From: Dactylonectria macrodidyma
Lineage: Eukaryota > Ascomycota > Sordariomycetes > Hypocreales > Nectriaceae
DNA length: 64,000 bases
Direction: 5' to 3'
NCBI GenBank assembly: GCA_020744425.1
Contig: JAGMUV010000001.1
Span: forward strand, 2,852,001-2,916,000
Shown: positions 40,901-51,987 of the stretch, piece by piece
Numbering within the stretch: the first letter of the stretch is position 1
Layout: every line of letters begins with the position of its first letter
Made by a program: the position numbers and the translations under genes
The notes under the pieces: model-generated
The model's database searches: none
Seen by the model: only the letters and a program-made list of their open reading frames with translations
Told to the model about the DNA's origin: nothing

Positions 40901-41246
40901 GTAAGCCTCTTAAGTTTATTTATAAGTATCTTAACTTAGTTATTTAAATTATCAATTTATCCTTACTTCTTAATAGCATCCTTATAAGAGGCTTTAATAA
41001 GTTTATTAAACTCATTACTAAGTCATTTATTATATTACTCTAGTTTATATACCTCCGCTTTATAGCTTATAAGTATAATAACTTCTTCTTTATTATCTAT
41101 ATCTATTAAGACTAAGATAAGTAATTTACTTATTAATTAATAAAAAGAGAATAGAATTAAACTAAGTATAGTAAGTAAAGCTATTATAATAATTTAATAT
41201 TATTTAAGCTTAATATAAGTAATATAGTAAATAAGAGCTATTAATA

Positions 41247-41630
41247 TATAATAATCTAATTAATATACTATCCTTATAAGGCTAGTATATACTAAGTCCT
41301 AATCTAAGGGTTTATATAATAAAGTAATTAAATAAGTTAAGATTAAATAATACTTATTATATCTAATAATAGTAAAGCGAAACGTACTTAATATAACTAA
41401 GTTATATTAATAGCTAAGGAGCTGCTTATATTAAATATACACTTCCTCAGTTAACTATATACTAAGTAGACTGCCGTCCTACCCGGAAGACTGCTATCAG
41501 TCCTAGACCGTTGCCGTCAGTCTTAGTAGGGCGTCGGTCCTGAGGTGGGGTTATGCTATTAGCCTGAACCGGGTGCGGATCCCATCGTTCTGCCGTTCCT
41601 GACCGCCTAGTGGGAACCTAGGCCGTGACA
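41247..41630 (-). repeat. Right (5') LTR of Gypsy C
   Basis: 384-bp partner of the left LTR, ending GGCCGTGACA followed by the ATAAT duplication. Its last 170 bp keep many C and G bases, so RIP damage is lighter here than at the left copy. This is the edge of the AT-rich block. Confidence 0.88.
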
Positions 41631-41635
41631 ATAAT

Positions 41636-41844
41636 ATTATAGGCTAGATAAGATTAATTTAAAAGGTAATATTACTATATTATAAGAATACTATAATAAA
41701 GAGGAAAGAGAAAGCGAGCAGGTGCGTAAATATATAGATATATTAATAGTCCCTATAGCCTGCCCCGTGCGTCCTAGTTATGTATCGACCCCACCCTGGG
41801 TCCAGCACTCCAGACGCTCCCATCATAAAGATAGCATTATAATA
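41636..41844. other. Transition from RIP island to normal DNA
   Basis: AT-rich DNA gives way within about 150 bp to balanced composition (from about 41,720). No gene or known repeat is recognised. A GC-rich stretch at 41,760-41,825 could be a remnant of another element. Confidence 0.5.
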
Positions 41845-42322
41845 GCTCCCTAGTATTAATTCTTAAAGCACTTAAGTCACTTTTAAAGGGAATAAAGGCA
41901 ATAATGCATTAGAATATTCTATTAAAGTCTAAGAATTAGATGCTTTAATAAGCAAATAAGACTCTTAGTAAGCAGCATAGAGTTAAAAAAAACCCAGCTA
42001 TAGAATGGAGGGAAGATAACTGTAGGTAAGGGAAGGGATGAGATTGATCAGAATGATGTTAATGCGCAGGTGATGGCCGAATTATTAAGAAGTGGTGGTT
42101 AGGGAAGGTCGGCGCTAGTGAGAGAAAGGAGGTGTGGAATATATAGTAAGGGTAGTCATAACTTAAGAATATGTCAGATTATTGTTAAGACACCTGGAAA
42201 AGAGAATAGCTGTTAATTTTAATTGATTTAATGTTGTATTGTATTTTTATTGAAGTTCTTATGTTGAACGTTAGAAAAAGTGCGACGCATGGTTGGATGC
42301 AACGCACGAGTGACATCTACAT
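41845..42322 (+). mobile_element. Fot1/pogo-like transposon, 3' fragment, copy 3
   Basis: The plus strand matches the C-terminal part of the transposase relic at 1,600-1,930, read in the same direction. Shared blocks are AGGGAATAAAGGCAATAAT, the QANKTLS-like region, and the tail with LIDQ/NDVNAQV and RRCGIYSKGSHN, which resembles the family's terminal CCHC-like knuckle. An inverted-repeat-like end with GTGCGACGC and GAGTGACATCTACAT follows, with TA after it at 42,323-42,324. The 5' two thirds are missing. It is far less RIP-damaged than the two full copies. Confidence 0.7.
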
Positions 42323-42324
42323 TA

Positions 42325-43326
42325 GGGTTATTAACTATGAATTGAAACCCACGGTGAGGAAAGCTTTAGAGGCAGTACTTATAGCAAGACCTTACTAACC
42401 CAAACTAAATTTAGAGCATAAAAGAGGCCTCTTTATCTATTGCTATTAAATTATATAGCTAACTTACCGAAAAACAGAAAACCCATATTTCCACAACGCG
42501 TTTCCTTTGATCCTCTATATCGAGAGCTTGAACGAATTATGAAACTTAAAGGTATGTTGGTCAAGCGATTCTTTCCGCTCACAAGTACTAACGAATGGCC
42601 AGTGCCTTTGTGGCAAATATTTTTGGTCTGAACTTGGTACAGAATTGGGCCGCTAATCAAAAGTCATTTCAGTTGGTGCATGAGCTTGTGCCATCTCAAA
42701 GTTTTGAGGAATTCCAATAGAGTATGGGGACTCCAACTGAGCAATTAAAATTTAATGTAGGGCTTTAAATGGAATTTAAATATAATTGCCCTCGCCCACA
42801 ACGAGATCATAAAGTACGCAAGTGGTATTTCGTTTCTCCTACTACATACTCCTGAATCTACTCCCGAGAATGAAAATAAACATTAAAAGAGAGAATATCA
42901 AGGAGGTAATGGGGATGGTAAAGAAAATAAAGGAGGTGATGGGAAGCCAGAAGAGGATGATATAAATGTCGGAAATGATCCCAATGATAGGGATGACGAT
43001 CGGAATGGATATCATTGTGCACTTTCGTCTCCATCATGCTCTCTATCACCTTACTCATGCTCTCCGCCACCTCATTTATGCACTCCGACTCCACTTTGTC
43101 CATCCTGTCCATAAAAAGCAAGATGATCGGGACGAAGGACATGATGAAGAGCATATGGCAGCCCGTCAACTCTGAGCACGTCAATTTGAATAGTGCTGTT
43201 TACACACCGGTCAAGGATACGAACATAGTTTCTATAGCATATTAATAAGCAACAATGAGGAAGTAATATTAGAGGTAGGCCATCTACTCGGCCTAACTTC
43301 GATAGTACCCAAGGAATGCAATCTTA
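42325..43326. other. Intergenic stretch beside the CHAT gene
   Basis: This stretch lies downstream of the large minus-strand gene and holds no recognised gene. A minus-strand frame at 42,858-43,184 (108 codons) has a hydrophobic stretch followed by a heptad-like, acidic run (MDRMDKVESECINEVAESM). It could be a small hypothetical protein or the end of a broken gene, but its C-terminal half is His/Tyr-rich low-complexity sequence. I do not call it a gene. Confidence 0.45.
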
Positions 43327-46300
43327 TTAATCTCGCGCCGCTTCATGCCATTGTCCCAAATACTGCAGATGGTCGTCCTCCATATTTTCAGAGTATCCAA
43401 GCAAAGACGCATCGACAAAATGTTTGGCGAACCATACAACAACTAGACCAAGAATTGATATGGTGGGTGGGTTCGAGGGGAGATCAAGAAAAAGTGACCT
43501 CAAGTCGAAAAAAGGCACAGCGAATGGAAACTCATACTTAGCCGGAGTAACAATCGCGACCTCACGAGATTCTGAGTCAAACTGGCAGCCGCATCCGACC
43601 GAATGCTGCAAAAGATGATTTTCTGCTTCGGCCATTACCGCACGACGGTCTTTCTCACTCTTCGCGCGAAGTTGATGTCCTAGGCATCGGCAGAAAGCCT
43701 CTGAATTCGGAAATGATGTTCGGGTATGCTGTGACCGCTCGATGGCCCCGAGGTGGCTGCGCAAGTTCTTGCAGTCTGTGTTCGAAGACGAAGCGTGCAG
43801 GTTGGACATCATGAACTCTATGTGTGCGTGCACCGCTGGCTTCAGCTCAGTCAGACATGCTGGATGGTCTTTTGATCCAACAAAACATCCCGCTTCAGTT
43901 GAGTGGAGAAGCAGAGACAGTAATGCTCCATTCTGCGCGTATATGCCCCGAGTTCTATATCCTATGACCATGGCTTGATGCAAAACCCAGATGGTTGACA
44001 TGGAACGTGGATTCCCTGGCGGAGCCATCGTTTGGAGGAGGACAAAGAACACCAATGCTTGGAACAGTTGTTGGTCGTCGATGTTCCCGCCATCGTAGGC
44101 TGGATCAAGGATTGTGTGTAGATTATCGTAGCAGAGGTCCCAGAGTGATAATTGGAGTGCGCAGAGCGCCGTCCTGATGTGCCAGGTGATCCGGCGTGAA
44201 AGTTGAGGTTTGGTCAGCTGTTGAAATGACTGGGCTCTCTCTGTGACGAGAAGGCATTGCTGATGCTCTAGAACAAGCTCCCAGTCATCAAGATGGGTTA
44301 ACGCGGCGAACTGGTAAGCTTCCAAGTTGAATTTGGCTTCTTCAGTGTCCACTTTGAGAGACAACTCATAGAATACCAGGGCCCAGGCGCGAGCGTGTGA
44401 CCGGGTCCAATTTTGCCAATTTGTCCAGAACTCTTCTCTCGCTTGACTAATTGAGGTACGATTCCGAACCGCGGCCATGAATCCAGATGCATAGTTTGGA
44501 CATGGGGGCCTCCCTTTTAAGAATTCCTGCGCACATTCGTCCCAGTATTCATCCGGGATTCCAGTTTCGTCGTCTCTCTCGTCAAATCCCAGCATACGGA
44601 CCTTACAAAGGAGGGCTGAGTCACAGGACGCCAATAATTCAGGCCACGCTGGTGCGAGGATGGTAAGAAAATCATCCATCTCCTTTCGCTGGACTTCCAA
44701 TACACAACGGAAGCTTTGACTGTCCCAGAACCCCAAGCTTCTGGCTTTTCCGTACAGTTGTTGTTGTTGTTGTCCGACAAGTCTCATGGCTCCTTGGACT
44801 AGATTCCAGTTGGAGGATAAGCTCTGGATTGCATCTCCGGGCCCCTGATATAGTTGCATGCCCAACTCTGCAAATATGGCCAGCTCTCTGCCCTCATTAG
44901 ACTCGAATGAGTCTAATATGCGATTGAGGATACTGAGATGGCCGAGCATAGCACTGCGTTCGGGCCAGTGTAGATTCACCATGAACTGTGGCATAGTTCT
45001 GAAGTATCTCGTGAGCAAGAAGCCATCAGTCTTGCCAACATATTTCCGGACACTCTCCAGCTGACCGCCGTTGACAAGGTGATGCGTTGCTAGCCAGAGA
45101 GTGAGACTGGCTGCTGAGATGGCTATGTCATGGCTCCTGATGAAGTCATTCATTCTCATTGACTCTTTTTCGCAGCGGGACAGCACCTTCTCCGTGTAGT
45201 CGACGACGTATCCATAGCTTGATACATCGCTATGTTGCCACTTCCAGGCAAGGAACCCCGGAATAGCAACTTGCTTTTCGAAACGTTCTATGGGTGACCG
45301 TAGGTGTATGTCCATTGCTGCTTTGAAGGAGAGATGACACTCCTTCATCTCACTTTGGTCGAGGAATAACTGAACTATCCCTGAGTTCTCCAGTACCTCC
45401 CTCGCTCGATTCTCGTGATAGTCGACAAACGTCTTCTGCAGACAAATGGCTTTCCGGGAAAGAGTACCTTGTTTGGATGGAATATATCCCGCCTTTCTTG
45501 CTTCATGGCGCAAGAACAGCGAAAACACAGGATGAATGGAGTGCAACTTTGTTCCTTCAGCGGACTGATCTGGGTTTATTGCCAAGCCGCTGCGCATCTT
45601 CGTTGGTCCCATCATCAGTTCAGCTTTGATCAACCCCATGCCTTTCAGTATTGGCAGCAAACGCAAGTGCTCAACGAGAAGTAGTAGTTTTATGCCCAAT
45701 ACCCTTGTATCCCAGACCCTGGCTGCTTCAGGGTTAAATTGTGCGAGATAGCTTCTGACTGGATGGGTGAGTGCTTGTTTGTTTACCACGAACGCTTCGC
45801 AATATGCTTCATGGCATCGGGGTAGATAACAATGAAATGGAGCGAAAGCAAGAAGGAATTTCCTCAATGACTTTGGCGCATTCTTCCAGAGGGCGATGGA
45901 TGCCTTCCATGTGGGCAGTCGTTTCAGAAGGCGGCTTGGAAACTCAGGAAGAGCGAGAAGATCCTCGCCTCTTGTGAGCATCGCGGCTGTTTCAGCAGCT
46001 CCGAGCTTTCCGACTAGCGGGAGGACGATATTCAGTAGTCCAAGGTCCGGTCCACACCAGTTAAGGATCAGATCCAGGCTCTCAATGTCATCCTGGCCTT
46101 TGATCAGCCTTGTAATGGACTGATCCTTTCCAGTTCGGAGAGCGAGATCCATGCGATTTATGGCGATAGGTGCGAGAATGTGAAGTGTGCTTCCAGGGAA
46201 CGTGCTGCTCGCATGATCGTCGAGGTACCAAGGCCATGTATGTGATGCAACGATTGTAAAAACTGGACTGTCAGAGAGCATCTTGAAAAAGATCCTCCAA

Positions 46301-47997
46301 GTTTCCGGTGTGACACCCTTCATCATAGTGTGTCGTTTACCAAGAGGCCAGCCAGTACTGAAGAAGTGGTCGAGAATGAGGAGTGGTTTCGGATGCCTCC
46401 ATTCGGATCTGCTATCTTGTTCTTGGGATATTTCTCCAAGCCGCGTTTGAAGCCAGGTGATGGGATCCTCCGTATTACACTTTGAATGATGGTGGCTTGT
46501 AAGCTGCTGAACGAAATGATTGCACAAATCTTGTAACGATTTGTCCCTATAGTCGTTCACGTCGATATAAACTGAACTTGTGATCATCCCGGTTGATGCC
46601 CACCACCATTGCAAGTGCCGAAGGAGTGAGGTCTTTCCGACACCATTTCGTCCGTCCAGAAAAATGAGTCTACCAATTCCTTTCCGTGAGTTATTCAACA
46701 ACCTCTCTTCCAGTCTAAGGATGTCCGCGTCCCGGCCGTGCAAGTCTGTGGGTTTGAGAACCAGGGATTCATCTGTTCGACGGAAGAATACAGGTAATCG
46801 ACGGTGAACTCTGGAGACCGTTTTCCCTACCCTAACTCCATCGTCATCATCAGTCGAACAGTAGACGACTGGCACTATCCAGTCCTCCAGGTCTACTAGC
46901 ATCCCAAAGCGCCCCGTACGTTGTGGTTGGTTTCGCATGGCTTGGCGAGTAATATGTGCGGCTCTGGCGAAGGGAAAGTTTTGCTGCAGAAAGGCTCCAT
47001 AGAATTGACGAGTGAAAAGAGAGACAGCGCTAACGCTAAGCTTATAGGACATTGCGAGCACGGCGACCATGCCCTCCTTGACAAATGTTTTCGCTAGATT
47101 TCCTCTCACCCCTTGGTCGCTTCTAGCACTTTCGCAGGCATTGATAACTGCGTATCGTACGCCATTGCTGACCAAAAGGTGAGAAACCTTTGCAGCGGCG
47201 ACATCTTTGTCGGCAAATGCAAGAAATGCTCTGTTTGCCCTGTCAGCACGACCTTCTGTGGGAGGTTAGCATATAACCTACTGGCCCCTATCCAGCTTCC
47301 CGTGCAAGTCCAAGTGCACCAAATGGTAAGAGAAACCATTTCGTCGAATCCTTGCATCTTCAAGATGTTCCTTGAGAGACTCGAATTTTCCTGGCCGAAC
47401 CAAGTCGACGGTCACAAGAGGCGCGCCATCCGGGAGATCTTGCATAAGACTCAGAATCGGAAGCGCGGTTTGTCGGTAGTCTTCATTGTCTTCAAATCTT
47501 CTTGCAGCAACGATCAAGATGTTGAAAGTATCCGATATGGGAATATCCCGACCGATGGTTGGTGGTGCGCTCTTGACCCGGCGTCGAACAGTCACTGATC
47601 GGCAGCTTTCGAGAAGTTCCCAGGAGATTGAATTGAACGTTGACCCGTCTCCGCAATCATATACATCAAGATATCTTGTATCAGGACGAATCTTCAAGTC
47701 TGGAACAGAATTCAAAAGGACATTGCGATAGTAGTCTAATTCCTTTCGTATTTGGGCGGCCTTTGAAGAGTTCAAAGGATCATCGTGCGCAGACTTCTCG
47801 AGGAGCCATCGGAAGCGCTCGAGTTGGGCTCCGTGATCTGGATATTGAAAGGTAGATTCCCCATTCCATGACATCTGGAAACTCCATTGTTGAAAAAATG
47901 ACGATCTATCATTCCCGGCTATCTCTCGAACGCTTGATAGTTGTGCCATGGTTGTGAGCGGGCAAGGAATGGACGCTATACGTGACAGAACGAACAA
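43327..47997 (-). CDS. CHAT protease-NTPase NLR-like protein, with two in-frame stops
   Basis: One minus-strand frame runs 1,556 codons, interrupted only by TAG at codon 240 and TAA at codon 244 (47,278-47,280 and 47,266-47,268). Residues about 150-380 form a CHAT (caspase-like) domain. The His motif HLDLHG is at 228-233 (probable catalytic His232), and the Cys motif NACESA is at 286-291 (Cys288). A P-loop NTPase follows: Walker A GRNGVGKT at 449-456 and Walker B-like LLILDH at 539-544. About 1,000 residues of helical, repeat-poor sequence complete it. This is the effector-NTPase-sensor layout of fungal NLRs, and CHAT proteases of this kind are known activators of fungal gasdermins. Met1 and Met17 are both possible starts. 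The stops fit CAG-to-TAG and CAA-to-TAA, as RIP would cause. The only frame-keeping GT-AG intron I found (81 nt, weak donor) would remove the catalytic His. The allele is probably inactive or misread. It is divergent from the gasdermin-like gene. Confidence 0.8.
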
Positions 47998-48656
47998 GAC
48001 ACTGGCAGATGCAGATCTATCAATATTCCGTCAAGCTAGTGAGAGACAGAAAAGAATCTTTACACAGACTACGGAGGTAAAGATTGTTATGTTAGCTTTG
48101 AGCCTTCGATATTCCGGTAAGCCACTGACCGTCAAATGTCACGTCGTTGCCTAAGTGTGAGGCCAATCGGAGTCGTGGGAACCCAACTTTGGGGTAACAG
48201 GGCTCTGCTAGCTTCTGAAGCAATCAAATACCCTTTTGTTGGCACCCTTTTAAACCAATACCAAGGGAACCAACCCTGGCACTAAGGTCCTGCTATATTT
48301 CGGTACGGAGCACGGAGTAGCCTGGGGAAGACACCAAATGCTCCGGAGAACTCCGTGCGAATTATCCGATACTTTTTGAAGGAGGCTGAGGGAGGCTGGG
48401 GAGGCTGGGGAGGCTGGGGAGGCTGGGGAGGCTGGGGAGGCTGAGGGAGGCTGGGGAGGCTGGGGAGGCTGGGGAGGCTGAGGGAGGCTCACAAGTCAGC
48501 TGAACCTTTGGAGGCAGCCAACGTTCATTGCCCCACAAGCAGATCCCTGATTCATCATATCTTGAGTAGTCGAGGTAGATGAATACTTATGAAACGGGAT
48601 GCCCACTCTTTTGAGTACTCTCCTCCAAGAACCCCAAGTATTGGCTTTTCGTCTTC
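47998..48656. promoter_or_regulatory. Shared divergent promoter region
   Basis: The 659 bp between the two start codons must hold the promoters of both the CHAT-NLR gene (leftward) and the gasdermin-like gene (rightward). It contains a G-rich minisatellite at 48,381-48,489, between 168 and 276 bp upstream of the gasdermin-like start codon. I see no clear TATA box or other factor site that I can support. Confidence 0.55.
48381..48489 (+). repeat. G-rich 9-bp minisatellite
   Basis: About a dozen head-to-tail copies of GAGGCTGGG, some as GAGGCTGAGG, run without spacer. G runs of three or four every 9 bp make G-quadruplex formation possible. Reading it as protein (Pro/Ala/Ser-rich on the minus strand) gives no plausible gene. 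Confidence 0.9.
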
Positions 48657-49526
48657 ATGCCCTCTCGACTTCCACGATTCCTCATCTTAGATGAGCCTAT
48701 CCCTCCAAGCGAGATACCTCAGCTCCTTGGTCGCTTCGTCTGCGACTATAATTCTCCTCTCGATCGATTTGCACCTGCGACCGTCCCAGAATTCGTCTCA
48801 ACCCATGTGAAGGAGTACGGCGAGAAAACTGCTGTGTCCCTGGTGCTACAGAACGAGCGGTCTGAGAGCGTCAAAGCCAAATTGGAGCAGATTTTTTCGC
48901 TTTCTGCTTCTCAAGGCGCTGTGCGGCGGCTCGACATCGCCTCCGATGTGATCAAAACATATCGACTCCACGAGCAGGACGTGGTCTTTGATACCTTCAT
49001 GGCTTCTCCGGAATTGAAGAAGCAAGTAAACGGGCTTTTCAGGAAACCAGGTCATCGGACAAACAAAGTGTACATGATCGTTGGACTTAAGACACTGCTC
49101 GATGCGAATGTGAAGAGGGAATGGGGAAGGCAGAAGGGCAAGCAAGCCAGTGTGCAGATGCCACTGCAAGCTGCACTCGCTGCTGGAGGTGTCCTAGCAG
49201 GCAAGACTTTGAATATTGGCGTTGAACTACAAACAAATACAGACATCACTATCTCAGCGGAAGCGAAGCACACTGGTGAGCAGATCTTTGCCATCGAGTA
49301 TAGAGTTATCAAGAAAAGCTTGCTCTCCAAACTCAATCGCTCCCGACCGGATGTAACATTCGGCGGAATCATGAATTGGGGCTGGGGTGAGGGTGTCATG
49401 GGTGCAGGTGAGAACAAAGAGGATGACGATAGTGAAGAGGAGAACAGCGACACTCGGTTGCCTGCGTTGAAACAAAGTGAGGTTGATGGATCTGGTGGAC
49501 TCTTATGGGAGGTAGATGGTGCGTAA
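48657..49526 (+). CDS. Fungal gasdermin-like pore-forming protein
   Basis: An uninterrupted 289-codon frame without introns. The N-terminal part has a pattern I associate with the fungal gasdermin-like family (HET-Q1/RCD-1), from memory and not from a search: PIPPSEIPQLLGRFV at 15-29, YMIVGLKT around 143-150, a Gly/Ala-rich segment around 175-190, and EQIFAIEYRV around 212-221. The size suits the family (about 240-290 residues). In this family the N-terminal domain inserts into the plasma membrane as a beta-barrel pore after a protease removes a short C-terminal part. Here the end is a very acidic linker (residues about 255-266, EDDDSEEENSD) and a tail of about 22 residues, a suitable place for such a cut. 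The divergent CHAT-NLR neighbour is the expected activating protease. An unrelated beta-rich fungal protein remains possible. Confidence 0.7.
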   Translation: MPSRLPRFLILDEPIPPSEIPQLLGRFVCDYNSPLDRFAPATVPEFVSTHVKEYGEKTAVSLVLQNERSESVKAKLEQIFSLSASQGAVRRLDIASDVIKTYRLHEQDVVFDTFMASPELKKQVNGLFRKPGHRTNKVYMIVGLKTLLDANVKREWGRQKGKQASVQMPLQAALAAGGVLAGKTLNIGVELQTNTDITISAEAKHTGEQIFAIEYRVIKKSLLSKLNRSRPDVTFGGIMNWGWGEGVMGAGENKEDDDSEEENSDTRLPALKQSEVDGSGGLLWEVDGA

Positions 49527-51987
49527 GAGGCAGATGGGCGCACGTACTACCCATTGCTTTCTCCACAAGGTGGACCCAATAAAATACTACGTCACCCCAT
49601 GCATATTGGAGCGGTGACGGTGCATGGGGTAGCCCCAGCCTCAGGCTGCGGGCTAGGCAAGCGATCACCAATCTTGCTTTATCTACGTATTGGTCCTGTG
49701 CTATGTCCATTCCTGATATTATATATCATGTTAGGACTCCTTGTAAGAGTCATTACCGTCTTTCTCGTCTCTCAGGTGGGGAAGGATGGGCGGCGAGGTT
49801 CCTCAAAGTTTGCATCGCCACAGAAGACGCAGACGATAGAAAGTACGTAATGTAGAAGCTCTTAAGGAGTGGGCGTAGAACCTATTACTTACGGAAGGAA
49901 GCCATTGGGAGGCATTGTGCGGATAAGATGGAAATGGTTAATCGTGGAACAAGTCAGGGGTTCTAGGGAGCCAAATAAAGACCCACCCATATCGACACTA
50001 AAGGTCCAATTCAGTCTCAGTCTCAGTCTCAGTCTCAGGCACAAGAAGCGCGACAGTGTGGGTACGGTCTGACCACCGACAAGTCCTGGATTACATGGAA
50101 TGGACACAGGGCGCTATGGCTGCCGGCCGAATACCGACCTTCAGTCTCGGCCATCTGGTGTTCCGAACCGCCGTCGGAGGTGGTGAGGGTTGCCATCGGC
50201 TGCCGCTCGGGAAGAGTCATTGTCATCAGCTTCTCGGAACCGCCGCCCGGCCTTCCGTCATCCTGTTATTAATAAACGCAAACCTTACCTTCGCCAGGTC
50301 GTTTGATTCTTCTTCTCTTTTTTTCCTACCTTCTCTGTTAGGTGAAGGGCGTAGGGGTCCGCGATAATTTACAGGCTTTGTCGCTGGTGTGCACGTGCTG
50401 GTGGCGGTTTTCTAAATATGATATGACCAATTCATCCTCAGATTGAAATTTTAGCTTGTGCGTGAACTATAGGGTTGCTCGATCCTGTCCAACGGCCATT
50501 TGGTGACGGCTGGGGCAACATGGAAAGTACATGTTTCAACAACGCCGTTAACATATAACAGTAGCCTGCAGCTGACTGGCAACATTCGTCCCTTCTAGTC
50601 AGCAGCTTCAGCCAATTCAATCAGCGCACCCCACATATGTACTTAGCCGCTAGTTAGCAGGTCGATACGGGAAGTACATTTCGTTCGAGGTATTGGATCT
50701 TGGCGTCCGATCGATGTCGTATGGTTCTGAACGTGTATCCGTCGTCGGGCTCTCAGAAACATCGTCGTCAACCCCCCCCCCCTTTTTTGTTAGGAGGCCT
50801 AGCAATCGACCCACCACCAGGCTTGGTCTGCGCGATGGTTGGGCAAATCAACTGCGCCATGGCTGGAGTTGGTATTGAAGCCACGTGACTCAACGAAGTC
50901 ACTCTGGTTGGACCAACAGGGCCCCGCACATCTCTTTGTCATGCAGGCAATCCCTGACTGAGCTTGCTATTCGTTGTGTGGCGATTCGTTGTGTGATGAT
51001 TGCGTTTGCGATGCCTTTGCACTCGGCGCAGACAACAATCACGAGGGCTAGGTTGGAGTGCAGAGTGGCACAGTGAGAGAGGACATAGTTACAAAAATTG
51101 AAGTGTGCCGAGACGTCGCGATCGCGCGACATCAATAATGTGCTGCTTCGTGATGGAATTTACCCATGGCCGTTGGATCTGGACTACAGATTACATGCAA
51201 GGCATTGGCGCCCGACTTTACCCCGCGCAGCTCGATTGGGGATGATCTGAGATATTACGCGCACCTTTGTCACGTCGCGTCGCGTCCTGTCGCGTTCAGG
51301 CTTTATCAAGCGCTGGCGACGTGGGGGGAGCTAGCCAATGAGAAGCTAGGTGGGAGGGTATCTACGTCAGAGCTGACCACCAAGAACTGCGTTGATGCCT
51401 GGCTCACCCAGCGGGGAGAGCCAACGGCGGCGAGGCTCACCCGGCTCACCCGAGTTGCGCGATTGGCCGGAGCCCCAGAGCCAAACGCGCATCTTCCCTC
51501 TTCCTACCTCCCCGGCGCTCAAGCCACGCCGGGTCATGGGTCAAAGGAGATTTGGGAGGTTTATAAGCATTTTTAGTCTTTCGATGGCCTGGCGAGTGTC
51601 AACAGGGTTAACAGGGCCGTGGGCTCGTGGAGCACTGACAGCCCGGTCTAGAGCCAGTCGTAAGCCTCTTTTTTGTCCTGGGCATTGGCATTGACAGAGG
51701 GCGACCGTCAGCACCCCGTCCCCAAACCGCCGCCCACCTGGACAGTCGTGTCACAAGGAGAATAATTCACGGGCTAATTGGTATCAAACCATGGTTCGGG
51801 TACAATATAAAATCTGTCCTTTCCAACACGCCCGAGTCCCATGGTGGCGACAATAGCACCAGTTCTCATCTCATTTATCGTCAGTCTAGCATCCAACTTC
51901 CGCCCAGACAATTTCACCCTGTCAAGACCCTCTGTCGCCCCTCCAAAGAACCGGGTCGAACGACCGCGACGTCCCAGATCTAAAAGT
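49527..51987. other. Gene-poor stretch with simple repeats
   Basis: No gene is recognised in about 2.4 kb. A 6-bp tandem (CAGTCT, four to five copies) lies at 50,011-50,038. A run of 11 C followed by 6 T lies at 50,772-50,788. Short tandem duplications such as ATTCGTTGTGTG occur near 50,968-50,996. A TATAAAA-like site at 51,803-51,809 could serve the gene that starts at 51,988. Confidence 0.6.
50011..50038. repeat. CAGTCT microsatellite
   Basis: Perfect hexanucleotide tandem of four to five units about 0.5 kb downstream of the gasdermin-like gene. Confidence 0.9.

Larger units (their letters stand above)
33820..41630 (-). mobile_element. Gypsy-type LTR retrotransposon C
   Basis: Two 384-bp direct repeats (33,820-34,203 and 41,247-41,630) bound a 7.8-kb element. 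An exact 5-bp duplication, ATAAT, lies at 33,815-33,819 and 41,631-41,635. On the minus strand the RT C-terminal part is readable near 37,200-37,000 (EVEFFKHIIS, then FFRFINYY). The integrase C-terminal segment (FLKGDIVLLIIKNVL, then LSKKLN and RPYKVLEK) lies near 35,370-35,170. All frames are broken by stops. Size, LTR length and duplication are typical of Ty3/Gypsy. Confidence 0.88.
1..41640. repeat. RIP-mutated AT-rich transposon island
   Basis: The whole stretch is strongly AT-rich and lacks open frames of useful length apart from one chance 78-codon frame near 3.3-3.5 kb. Where transposon proteins can be followed, their frames are broken by many TAA and TAG codons. Paired copies (the two 575-bp LTRs, the two 384-bp LTRs, the TIR elements) differ mainly by C-to-T and G-to-A changes, often CA to TA. 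This is the known signature of RIP in ascomycetes. The named elements inside are listed separately. Outside them I see only AT-rich DNA without assignable content, for example at 1-227 and 4,784-5,040. I did not compute base composition or RIP indices. Confidence 0.9.

Noticed and set aside
47278..47300. A 22-26-nt intron (GTAGGTTATATGCTAAC...CACAG) removing both stops of the CHAT gene
   Set aside because: Too short for a fungal spliceosomal intron, and the length is not a multiple of three, so the downstream CHAT frame would be lost.
48250..48492. Pro/Ala/Ser-rich minus-strand frame
   Set aside because: It is only the translation of the 9-bp minisatellite.
49052..49543. Minus-strand frame of 163 codons opposite the gasdermin-like gene
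   Set aside because: Shadow of the plus-strand gene; Ser/Pro-rich without pattern.
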